Shown piece after piece: positions 23,804 to 33,097 of a stretch of 64,000 nt of DNA. How positions within the stretch are numbered: position 1 is the stretch's first letter; every line of letters begins with the position of its first letter. Made by a program: the position numbers and the translations under genes. A model generated the notes under the pieces. It was not told the DNA's origin and searched no databases. It saw only the letters and a list, made by a program, of their open reading frames with translations. Source of the DNA: Oreohelix idahoensis (Eukaryota; Mollusca; Gastropoda; Stylommatophora; Oreohelicidae); the NCBI GenBank assembly GCA_024509875.1, contig JAMPIV010000299.1:1605001-1669000 (forward strand), read 5' to 3'.

Positions 23804-24886
23804 TGTTGCGTGATAAATTCTCGCAACATCGTTTTTTACAATATCTATTTTATAACGCAAGGGCAACAACTGCTTGAAATTTATAGTCACTTTTCTCGGT
23901 AAGCATTTGTCTTCTCGCGTTGGTATCGAATGCAGTTAAGTTTTGAGCTGTGGTCATTTTGCGCTGGACTGCGCATGACTTGTCTTGCTTTTTGGTCGAT
24001 CGGTTTCCGCCCACCACTAGTGGAGTGAGCGATTTGGAATGGCGAAAGAGATGCCTCGTTGAAGAGGGGATCTCCGCTATTTTTTGTTCTGTCAGGGATG
24101 TGTAGTCCTCTTATGGATATTTCGTTTATTCGGGATAATACCTCTAGTGTATTTGCACATGCCGGGAGGCGTGATATTTCTGTATTTCTTGAAAGCAAGG
24201 TAAATTGACTTTTTTTCATTAACTCTATCGATTTTGGGTCGTGAGCGATTTCGATTCATAGCCTGTCTTCGAAAGTCGTCGTCACGAGATGTTTTTTTTC
24301 CCAGCTCACATGTCGCTGCATTGTACTGCATCGGTTGATGCATGTACCAAGGACCATTACTTGCTACTTTGTTAAATGAACTAGGTTTGGAAAACCTTTA
24401 TTATCTAGAGGATATTTTTGAGGACATTATTTATACTTCGGCAGACGTGTCGGTCTTGCTGAAGTCAGACTAAGGAGAGTGAACTGATCTCATACATCTG
24501 GTTATCTCCTGGCTGTTATAGAAAAGGATGGAGTTTTTCACCTGACTACATTTACTGCACTATGAAATATAACATGCATCTGACTCATCATTGTAATGCT
24601 GTCTACCGTCTATTGCTGTATTGAATGTTGCTGTGATAATGACTGTTTGATGTGCCTACATATTCGCGTAACCATTTTGTCACTGTGGCGTCCACAATAA
24701 ATAATGAAGAAAAACGTCAACGGCTGTTACAAGAATCATTGACTTTATACGTCGTGAGTTTACTGACGTCCTATGTGGATTGCCCTGTTATTTTTTGTAT
24801 GAACATTGTTTTGACTGAACACATCTGCACACCACACAAAACCAGACATGCGGATACCATCCATCATCATATGGCATCACGCATCA
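23804..24886 (+). repeat. 5' LTR
   Basis: It begins TGTTGCGTGATAAATTC and ends GCATCACGCATCA-type sequence at 24886. It is repeated at 32020-33097. Relative to the 3' LTR I count three substitutions, and four T-homopolymer runs that are each longer here by 1, 1, 2 and 1 nt. Promoter elements are not obvious to me. Confidence 0.93.
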
Positions 24887-26330
24887 TTTGGTGGCCATAA
24901 GCTGGTTTGATTCTGGTACTAGCAAACACGGGGTCCCTTACCCACTTCATTTTCAACAAGAATTCATCATCATCCTTCAAGAAATTAACATTCTTCAATA
25001 CAGTCAACATCTTCAAAATTTTCAAAGTACTCGGCGTTGCCCGGTAAAAGTCAAAATTTCAACTTTTTGACGGAAACAAGAATTTGACAGTACCCGGCGT
25101 TGTTACATGTTGCCGGATAACTCGGACTGCTGTTATCTTTTACGCAAGTCAAGCAAGTTGCTGCTGTCAAGGTTCCAGTGCTGTCGTTTTTTGAGAAGGT
25201 CAAGTGCCGGTTGAAACGGGTTGTTTTCTGAAGAAGGCCAAGTACCGATTTCCATCAACTTACTTTGGATTAGAAGGTCAAGTGCCGAAACAACTCAACA
25301 CACAGTATTTCAGAAGCTCTTGTACCATCGTGTTAGCAGTGGAAGCAGTTCAGATGTGCCATCATCGTTGGAGCTTCGCTCTTTAGGACGTTGATTGACA
25401 TCCGTTTTTCTGCTGTTCAACGATTGGAAGCCTATAAGTTAAGTGGCCTGTTTGTATGTAAACTGTGCCCTTATACTTCTGCTGAGTCTTCTGTGTATCA
25501 TCTCATTCTATATGTTATATGTTTATATGTTATTTGTATATTTATATGTTTATATTTCAGCGGGTTCTCGGTTGGGTGGTGTCTCCGTTAGATTATGCCA
25601 CGTCATAGAGGTCGTCTATTGTGAGCGTTTTCTGTAGGGTTTGCAAATTTCCGATACTGGAATTTGCTAAGCGACTTCTGTTGCTATTTATGTTAGCTGT
25701 GATGACATGTTTTAATATTGTTTTCGTTATTATTTCACATTCTTTAGTTTTGTTTTGATTTGTTTGTATTTGTTAGCCTACTCTTGTCTATAATTTAGTT
25801 TCATACAACATTTTTGTTTATACACTGTGGTGTCATGTATTTTGTTTAATTATAGCGCAGATATCGTCACATTTTTTGTGATATGTCATTAATTTCTGCT
25901 TTATTTTTAGTTGATTTCTGCGAACGTTTTTGTATTGTTGCTGATCTTTGTTATTGTTTACATTGTTATTGTTTACATTGTTTGTATTGTTTACATTTTC
26001 AATGTTTACATTCTGCATGTGTTTACATAGTCATTGTTTACAGTTATAGTAATTAGTTAATGGGCTATGCTAATGCACTGTTACTACTACACTGATGATA
26101 AATGAATGATGAATAGTGTCGTGCACTATTGAATGAGAAGTGCACTTATGATCAAGAATTGATTGTTGATATTTCATATACAAGTTCTTTGATTGGAGAC
26201 TTGTTTCCCACAGAGACTGGGATAATATAAGGTGATGTGAATATACAAGTGCTTAATTAAGACTTGTTACACTTAGGTTTGAAATAAATTAGTTAATTAT
26301 TTCAGGTTTTGGACTTATATATTACTCATC
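24887..26330 (+). other. Element leader with candidate primer-binding site
   Basis: The candidate primer-binding site starts TGGTGGCCATAAGC at 24889, two bases after the LTR; I could not identify the tRNA. The leader is about 1.44 kb without a long open frame. Near 25,190-25,300 it holds imperfect repeats of GGTCAAGTGCCG and GAAGGCCAAGTACCG, and later T-rich sequence with repeated TTGTTTACATTG (25,920-26,045). A packaging role is possible but unproven. Confidence 0.6.
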
Positions 26331-27935
26331 ATGTCTACATTTGAGCACTTTATTGAGCAGGGTAAATTGCTTGGGAAGACTGGTGATAAGTTAGAAGAAT
26401 TTGCAACTGCTCGATATGATAAAGCAATGGAAGCTGAACAAAAGAAACTGCAGATGGAAGCTGAACAAAAGAAACTGCAGATGCAGTTGGATGAAAAGAG
26501 ATTCCAAATGGAAATGGAAAAACAAAAAAGGGAATCAGAAGCTGAGGAGAGAAAACTCCAGCTACAGCTAGAGGCTGAGAATAAAAGACTTGAAAAAGAA
26601 GCTGAGAATAAAAGACTTGAAAAAGAAGCTGAAAATAAAAGACTTGAAAAAGAAGCTGAAAATGAAAGACTTCAAATGCAGGCTCAAGCTGAAGAAAGGA
26701 AGTTACAAAGAGAGGCTGATGAGAGGAAAGCAAAAATGGAACATGAAGAAAAACTCTTAGCTTTAGAGTTGGAGAAATTGAAATTGACGAGCATGAGTAA
26801 TGGTAATGATTCAAACAAGGGTTCATCTTCTGGGAAGGCTAATAATGATACTTTTAAGATTAAGTTACCAACATTTAGTCCTTCCAGTGATGACATAATG
26901 TTCTATCTGGACAGATTTGAACAAGCATGTACAGCTCATAACATAGACAAAGCAAAATATGTTTATCAGTTATCAGGGATACTGACAGGTAAAGCTCTAA
27001 GTATATTAAATATGGTGGATGAACCTGACAAGAACAATTATGAGGTTGTCAGGGCCGCTTTGTTAAAGAAATATCAGCTTAACGAAGACGGCTATCGTGT
27101 ACAATTTAAAAACATGTTACCTGAAAATGGAGTTGAATTCTCCGAGTTTATTGCAAGAATACGCATTACTTTCTCACGATGGGTTGAACTATCTAAGACG
27201 GAAAAAACTTATGAAGGACTTATGGACTTAATACTTAGAGACAAAGTCATGTCGTCTGTCAATGAGTCTTTCCTTGCTTTCCTTCATGAACGTAAACCTA
27301 AAACAATAAAAGAAATGGAAGATTTCTGTTGCCAGTACGTAACTGCGCACCCACACATAACCATGGGTAACTCTAAGGTGAAAGAAGGTTTACCAGTTGC
27401 TTCGGCAGCTCCGTATGGCCAAAACTTTGCTCGTAGATTCCAACAAAATTTTGATAGAAAGAGTAGCGGTAATTTCTGTCAAAATCATGGAAACCAATTT
27501 CATAGTGATTCTTCTTCGAAGAATTGGAGACAACCTGATAGTACTCGTTACTATCACCCTAATAATTATAAGCATTTCAAAAGAGGATATGGTAATAGAG
27601 GTTATTCCTGCCGAAGACCTCAGAACCAAACAAATAGATGTTCGCATCAATGTGAACATGATAGTAATCGTGGAAACTGGAATTCGAACCAGGATAACAA
27701 TTACAATAGAGACAATAATAACTGCAGAGATAATAATAACTCTGATAACTTCAGAGGTAATAATAGTCGGGGTAGATCTCAACACAAAAAAAAGAGATAT
27801 CAGCAGGCTAATGCTGTACAACAGGAAACTGAGGGAGCCTGTAATCATGTTGTTGATAGTAAAAACTTTGACGCTGTCACTGGTTCTGCTTTTGACTTTG
27901 AGAGAGCAAACAAATGCCCCCAATGCAGTACTTAA
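26331..27935 (+). CDS. Gag polyprotein of the Gmr1-like element
   Basis: The structural protein that forms the particle. Its 534 residues begin at ATG (MSTFEHFIEQGK). Residues about 20-155 are a highly charged coiled coil with 9-residue repeats: EAEQKKLQM twice, then four EAENKRLEK-type units encoded by 27-bp DNA repeats at about 26572-26679. A capsid-like region follows at about 170-345 (KIKLPTFSPSSDD, RFEQACTAHNID, FSEFIARIRITFSRW, then helices ending FCCQYVTAHP). This is the type of Gag from which vertebrate SCAN domains are thought to derive. The C-terminus is rich in N, R and Q and basic, as for nucleic-acid binding, and ends with CPQC just before the TAA stop. Pol follows in the same frame. 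Confidence 0.9.
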   Translation: MSTFEHFIEQGKLLGKTGDKLEEFATARYDKAMEAEQKKLQMEAEQKKLQMQLDEKRFQMEMEKQKRESEAEERKLQLQLEAENKRLEKEAENKRLEKEAENKRLEKEAENERLQMQAQAEERKLQREADERKAKMEHEEKLLALELEKLKLTSMSNGNDSNKGSSSGKANNDTFKIKLPTFSPSSDDIMFYLDRFEQACTAHNIDKAKYVYQLSGILTGKALSILNMVDEPDKNNYEVVRAALLKKYQLNEDGYRVQFKNMLPENGVEFSEFIARIRITFSRWVELSKTEKTYEGLMDLILRDKVMSSVNESFLAFLHERKPKTIKEMEDFCCQYVTAHPHITMGNSKVKEGLPVASAAPYGQNFARRFQQNFDRKSSGNFCQNHGNQFHSDSSSKNWRQPDSTRYYHPNNYKHFKRGYGNRGYSCRRPQNQTNRCSHQCEHDSNRGNWNSNQDNNYNRDNNNCRDNNNSDNFRGNNSRGRSQHKKKRYQQANAVQQETEGACNHVVDSKNFDAVTGSAFDFERANKCPQCST

Positions 27936-29777
27936 TTCGAACCGGGTACCATAACTACTTTGAGTTGTGGTCACCCACTTCCCGCTCTTCCTGCTGCTGT
28001 TGCGCATGACGGGAGGGGTTCTTTAATTCTACATAAGGGTCTTGTTAATGATACTCCGGTCTCACTACTTTTCGATTCCGGATGCACCACTATTGGTGTT
28101 AGACAATCGCTTGTAGATCCATCTTGTGCTACAGGAAGGGTTATTAAATGTGTCACATTTGGCGGCACTCTAGAAAAATATCCTACTGCTGTAATTCGCA
28201 TTGCCACTCCTTTCTTTACTGGAGATGTGCATGCTTGTCTCTTACCTAATCCTATTGCGGACCTTATTATTGGTCGTATTCACGGAGTTAGGGAGTGTAC
28301 CCCACAGCAGATTGCTGCTTGGGAAGATAATAACATGCAAGCTACAAATGCAGTAGTTACAAGAGCACAAGCTCTACAAACACCCGAAACTTCACTGAAT
28401 AGTGATAATGAAGTTGATAGCCAAGATAGTCACTTAGTAATCACTCGTGACTCTTTCATAAAATTGCAAGAAGAAGATCCTTCTTTAAAAAAATTCTTCG
28501 TTCTTGCGAAGAAAGGTGATCCGAATCAGGATACAAATAGAAAATCTTGGATTGCAATGAGAAACGGCGTACTTGTACGTATGGTACAAGATTCGACTAC
28601 GTCGGCACATTCGCAAATTCTTGTTCCCAAGAGCATGAGAGTGCAGATATTGCAACATGCTCATGACTCGCAATGTGCTGGACATATGGGTTTTGCCCGT
28701 ACGAAGTCGAGAGTCCTTGCGGCTTTCTTTTGGCCTTTTGTCAATAAGGACATTCGTATTTACTGCCGATCATGCAAGGTATGTCAGGAGGTCAAATCTA
28801 GAGGACCACGACATGCTGCGCCTATCCAGGCTGCTGACATTCCTATTCGGCCGTTTCAGAAAATGGCCATAGATATTATTGGCCCTTTTAAGGTCAGGTC
28901 GGCCAGAGGACATCAGTTTATCCTTACATGTGTCGATATGTGCACACGTTGGCCAGAGGCTATTCCTCTTAAGAGCATATCTACTACAGATATCGCAGAT
29001 GCTCTTTGGTTGATATTTTCTCGCTTGGGGTTCCCCAGAGAAATATTGTCAGACCATGGCACTCAACTCATATCTGACACTATGTCACAGGTAATGTCTA
29101 CCTTACATATTGAACGATCTCTCAGTAGTATCTACCATCCTATGTCTAATGGGTTAGTTGAGCGTCTGAATAGAACGCTCAAGACTTTGCTTGGTAAGAT
29201 AACTGAAGATCATCCTCAAGATTGGGACAGGGTTTTACCCGCGGCTCTCTTTGCCTATAGAGAAGTCCCTAATGAACACACAGGATTTTCTCCCTTCGAA
29301 CTTGTCTTTGGCGCGCGTCCACGCGGCCCTATGTCTTTATTACACGATCTCATCACTGCCGATGATATTAGCGATGAAACTCAATCCTCATATGAGTATG
29401 TCATTGCTCTTAGACAAAAGATCATTGAGGCATGTAAGCTAGCAACTGCTTCATCAGAAATTGCTAAAGAGAAGGCAAGACAGTTTGCTAACAAGAATAG
29501 ATGTCTACGACAACTTTGTCCAGGTGACAAAGCATTCGTCCTACTCCCCAGTAGGGAAAATAGACTTCTTATTGCATGGAAAGGTCCGTATGCAATAGTC
29601 TCTCGGATTTCCGATGTTGACTATGTGGTCGATATTGATGGAAAGCATAAAACTTTCCACATAAACATGCTTTCGGAATTTCACGAACGTCCGGACTATT
29701 TGCTGCCTATTTTCCAGGCAACGGATGATGCTCCTGCACCACGGTCATTATTCATCCCTGTCTGTCATACAGGATGA
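27936..29777 (+). CDS. Pol part 1: aspartic protease and integrase
   Basis: In frame with Gag after a single TAA codon; the first non-AUG candidate start is a TTG at 27960, so readthrough or a secondary mutation is likely. Counting from 27960, the protease has the catalytic DSG at 39-41 (LLFDSGCTT) and an LIIGR motif near 102-106. The integrase has a zinc site (H235, H242, C272, C275) followed by catalytic D305, D365 and E401. The D365-E401 spacing is the DD35E type, and all catalytic residues are present. A C-terminal region ends KTFHINMLSEFHERP, which resembles the gypsy integrase C-terminal module; no chromodomain is evident. It ends in TGA, which overlaps an ATG (ATGA at 29774-29777). Confidence 0.92.
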   Translation, partial: FEPGTITTLSCGHPLPALPAAVAHDGRGSLILHKGLVNDTPVSLLFDSGCTTIGVRQSLVDPSCATGRVIKCVTFGGTLEKYPTAVIRIATPFFTGDVHACLLPNPIADLIIGRIHGVRECTPQQIAAWEDNNMQATNAVVTRAQALQTPETSLNSDNEVDSQDSHLVITRDSFIKLQEEDPSLKKFFVLAKKGDPNQDTNRKSWIAMRNGVLVRMVQDSTTSAHSQILVPKSMRVQILQHAHDSQCAGHMGFARTKSRVLAAFFWPFVNKDIRIYCRSCKVCQEVKSRGPRHAAPIQAADIPIRPFQKMAIDIIGPFKVRSARGHQFILTCVDMCTRWPEAIPLKSISTTDIADALWLIFSRLGFPREILSDHGTQLISDTMSQVMSTLHIERSLSSIYHPMSNGLVERLNRTLKTLLGKITEDHPQDWDRVLPAALFAYREVPNEHTGFSPFELVFGARPRGPMSLLHDLITADDISDETQSSYEYVIALRQKIIEACKLATASSEIAKEKARQFANKNRCLRQLCPGDKAFVLLPSRENRLLIAWKGPYAIVSRISDVDYVVDIDGKHKTFHINMLSEFHERPDYLLPIFQATDDAPAPRSLFIPVCHTG

Positions 29778-30490
29778 GGAATCTACCTTCTCAGATGTCA
29801 ATCTTCCCCTTCCAGTGGTTCCATTACATTCCACGGAATCTTGGAAAAACGTTTCTGTTTCTCCTAATCTTTCTGGTGACGAACATCGACAAGTCTCGTC
29901 GATGTTACAAACATTTCAGGATGTTTCTCACTGACATTCCTGGACACACAGATGTCATAGAACATGACATAATTCTTACCGACAATAATCCAATTAGGGT
30001 TAGGCCGTATCCTATTCCTATACACTTTCAGTCGCAAGTGGAAAAGGAATTGGATGAAATGATTCAATTAAATATAATTGAACCATCGACTTCACCATAT
30101 TCTTCTTCCATGGTTATTGTCCGGAAGAAGGATAAGAACATACGAATTTGCGTTGATTATCGCAAATTGAATCAGGTCACAAAGTTCGACGCTGAACCAA
30201 TGCCTTTGTTAGAAGATCTACTGATTAGACTTTCTAATTCTAGATTCTTCACTAAACTTGACTTGTCTAAAGGTTATTGGCAAGTGCCGTTAGCAGAGCA
30301 TGCCAAACCTCTTACTGCTTTTTCTACACCTAGGGGTCTATTTCAATGGAATGTTATGCCTTTTGGTCTCATGAACGCCCCTGCCACTTTCGTTCGCATG
30401 ATGCGTCGAATTCTGTCACATCGTTCGGATGTCATCGCATACTTAGATGACATCTGTCTCTTCAGTGATACCTGGGAAGATCACTATTAG
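29774..30490 (+). CDS. Pol part 2: reverse transcriptase
   Basis: The Ty3/gypsy reverse transcriptase core. It shows LTDIPGHTDVIEHDI, VRPYPIP, the KLDLSKGYWQVPL motif, FGLMNAPATF and the catalytic YLDD (about 30440-30451). The first 50 residues of this frame are not homologous. The true coding frame between about 29745 and 29934 is the next one (SGDEHRQVSSML), so single-base changes near 29,745-29,775 and at a T run near 29,925 separate it from the parts before and after. Another break at about 30,481-30,490 ends the frame with TAG. These may be mutations or consensus errors. Confidence 0.88.
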   Translation: MRNLPSQMSIFPFQWFHYIPRNLGKTFLFLLIFLVTNIDKSRRCYKHFRMFLTDIPGHTDVIEHDIILTDNNPIRVRPYPIPIHFQSQVEKELDEMIQLNIIEPSTSPYSSSMVIVRKKDKNIRICVDYRKLNQVTKFDAEPMPLLEDLLIRLSNSRFFTKLDLSKGYWQVPLAEHAKPLTAFSTPRGLFQWNVMPFGLMNAPATFVRMMRRILSHRSDVIAYLDDICLFSDTWEDHY

Positions 30491-31254
30491 GGTTATATGA
30501 CTTACTGTCCACTCTACGTGAGAATAATTTGACAGCGAAACCTTCTAAAGCTTTTGTTGGTTTTGGTGAAATCTCTTTCCTGGGTCATCGTGTTGGTCAT
30601 GGTCTCTTGATGACAGAAGACCACAATACTTCCAAAATACTGAACATCTCTGTTCCTAAAACGAAGAAACAAGTTAGGAGTCTCTTAGGTTTAATTCAAT
30701 TTTATGGGAGATTTATTCCAAATTTATCTTCGATCATGGCACCTCTATCAACATTGTTGAAGAAAGGTTCGCCTAATCTGGTCCGTTGGTCTGAAGAATG
30801 CCAATCTTCACTAGACCAAATCAAGAATATATTTTCTTCTCCTCCCATCTTAAGATTACCTACGCTTGATAGGACTTTTGTTCTTCGGAGTGATGCTTCA
30901 TCCACTGGGATTGGAGCAGCACTGATGCAAGAATATGCAAATACTCTGCATCCTGTTATGTACATTTCTAGAAAACTAAATGCGGCAGAGAGGAACTACT
31001 CGGTTTTAGACCGTGAGTTGTTAGCGATGGTTTGGTCAATTCTAAAGCTACAAAGATTCCTCCTGGGCGCACATTTCATTCTAGAGACTGATCAGAAAGC
31101 TCTTACAGCTATTCAGACTAAGAATTTGAAGAGTTCGAGATCCACTCGATATGCTATAGCTCTTCAACCTTTTCACTTCACGGTACGAGCTATCCGTGGT
31201 GCGGATAATGTGATGGCTGACATTTTGTCTAGATGCCCACATGACTCCAACTAA
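30491..31254 (+). CDS. Pol part 3: RT thumb/connection and RNase H
   Basis: This continues RT in a third frame from about 30,481 (GLYDLLSTLRENNL), then GEISFLGHRV, and LGLIQFYGRFIPN, the usual link to RNase H. The RNase H domain shows catalytic residues in VLRSDASSTGIGAAL, YSVLDRELLAMVW and LETDQKAL, and ends with GADNVMADILSRC. It stops at 31254. No integrase follows, which confirms that integrase sits upstream of RT in this element. Confidence 0.9.
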
Positions 31255-32019
31255 TACTTCTGTCCTATATTTCCATATATTACAGAGTCATAACACACCT
31301 ATATTTCTACAATAGATTAGCACATCTGTACTTACTCTATATGTACACACTATCGTGCTTTGTTGTCATCTTCTTCTGTTCGTTTTTTAAGATGATAGAG
31401 GAGGACTGAGTAGTTAATATAAGGGCCGTTAGTTTACTAAACAGCCACAATTATTAATAATGTATTGTACCTTATGAAGCATATTAGTTATTAATTAGCA
31501 TTATATTGCTTGTACTTTCTCAGAATGTCATTGTTGAGCTGAGGACTTACCTTACTAGTATCAAGCATGACGAGTTCTAGATTGTGTACTTACCCTCGGA
31601 ATACCAGAGCATATGTCCTGGATCGTCATGTAGTTTAACTTTACTATGTACTTATGTCATTACATGTCAAAGACTTTACTATTTAAATTTTCCTATTAGA
31701 TTTGTACATCCATTTTTAAAGACAATATTAGAGTATGCTGTTTAATGATGATTATGGTAACTTGCATACGTATATTGTGTTTACATGCTAACGTGATGTG
31801 TGTTGGTGACACCTCCCCGATGTGAATATTTTTTGAGACATATTTATTTTCCGTTGAGGTATATCCTCACCAGACACTCTATAATTAGCCTCATGTTAGG
31901 CAATTTAATTAATTATCAGCGCATAATTCGTGCGTTTTGAGCCGCTTATCGCATGCTCTTTGATATTTAAAAAAAAAATATGTTCCACATTTTTTTTTTA
32001 TCGGGAGGAGGTGGTGATA
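31255..32019 (+). other. Element 3' untranslated region and polypurine tract
   Basis: 765 bp without a gene. The purine tract GGGAGGAGGTGGTGA at 32003-32017 lies immediately before the 3' LTR and would prime plus-strand synthesis. Confidence 0.75.
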
Positions 32020-33097
32020 TGTTGCGTGATAAATTCTCGCAACATCGTTTTTTACAATATCTATTTTATAACGCAAGGGCAACAACTGCTTGAAATTTAT
32101 AGTCACTTTTCTCGGTAAGCATTTGTCTTCTCGCGTTGGTATCGAATGCAGTTAAGTTTTGAGCTGTGGTCATTTTGCGCTGGACTGCGCATGACTTGTC
32201 TTGCTTTTGGTCGATCGGTTTCCGCCCACCACTAGTGGAGTGAGCGATTTGGAATGGCGAAAGAGATGCCTCGTTGAAGAGGGGATCTCCGCTATTTTTT
32301 GTTCTGTCAGGGATGTGTAGTCCTCTTATGTATATTTCGTTTATTCGGGATAATACCTCTAGTGTATTTGCACATGCCGGGAGGCGTGATATTTCTGTAT
32401 TTCTTGAAAGCAAGGTAAATTGACTTTTTTCTTTAACTCTATCGATTTTGGGTCGTGAGCGATTTCGATTCATAGCCTGTCTTCGAAAGTCGTCGTCACG
32501 AGATGTTTTTTCCCAGCTCACATGTCGCTGCATTGTACTGCATCGGTTGATGCATGTACCAAGGACCATTACTTGCTACTTTGTTAAATGAACTAGGTTT
32601 GGAAAACCTTTATTATCTAGAGGATATTTTTGAGGACATTATTTATACTTCGGCAGACGTGTCGGTCTTGCTGAAGTCAGACTAAGGAGAGTGAACTGAT
32701 CTCATACATCTGGTTATCTCCTGGCTGTTATAGAAAAGGATGGAGTTTTTCACCTGACTACATTTACAGCACTATGAAATATAACATGCATCTGACTCAT
32801 CATTGTAATGCTGTCTACCGTCTATTGCTGTATTGAATGTTGCTGTGATAATGACTGTTTGATGTGCCTACATATTCGCGTAACCATTTTGTCACTGTGG
32901 CGTCCACAATAAATAATGAAGAAAAACGTCAACGGCTGTTACAAGAATCATTGACTTTATACGTCGTGAGTTTACTGACGTCCTATGTGGATTGCCCTGT
33001 TATTTTTGTATGAACATTGTTTTGACTGAACACATCTGCACACCACACAAAACCAGACATGCGGATACCATCCATCATCATATGGCATCACGCATCA
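32020..33097 (+). repeat. 3' LTR
   Basis: A direct repeat of 23804-24886 with TG...CA ends. It is followed at once by the right CTCTT copy (33098-33102). Confidence 0.93.

Larger units (their letters stand above)
23804..33097 (+). mobile_element. Gmr1-like Ty3/gypsy LTR retrotransposon, full length
   Basis: A 9,294-bp element with two LTRs of 1,083 and 1,078 bp, TG...CA ends and a 5-bp target duplication. It has a primer-binding-type TGG two bases after the 5' LTR and a purine tract just before the 3' LTR. Coding order is Gag, protease, integrase, RT, RNase H. The enzymes are Ty3/gypsy in type, but integrase precedes RT, the order known from Gmr1-like elements and otherwise typical of Ty1/copia. 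Three single-nucleotide frame changes and one stop between gag and pol are present; the LTRs differ at only three substitutions plus four T-run length changes, so the insertion is young. It lies antisense to the host receptor gene. Confidence 0.93.

Noticed and set aside
29774..29777. ATGA overlap as a translational coupling site in pol
   Set aside because: The codons directly after this ATG are not RT-like; homology runs in another frame until about 29,930, so an indel explains it better.
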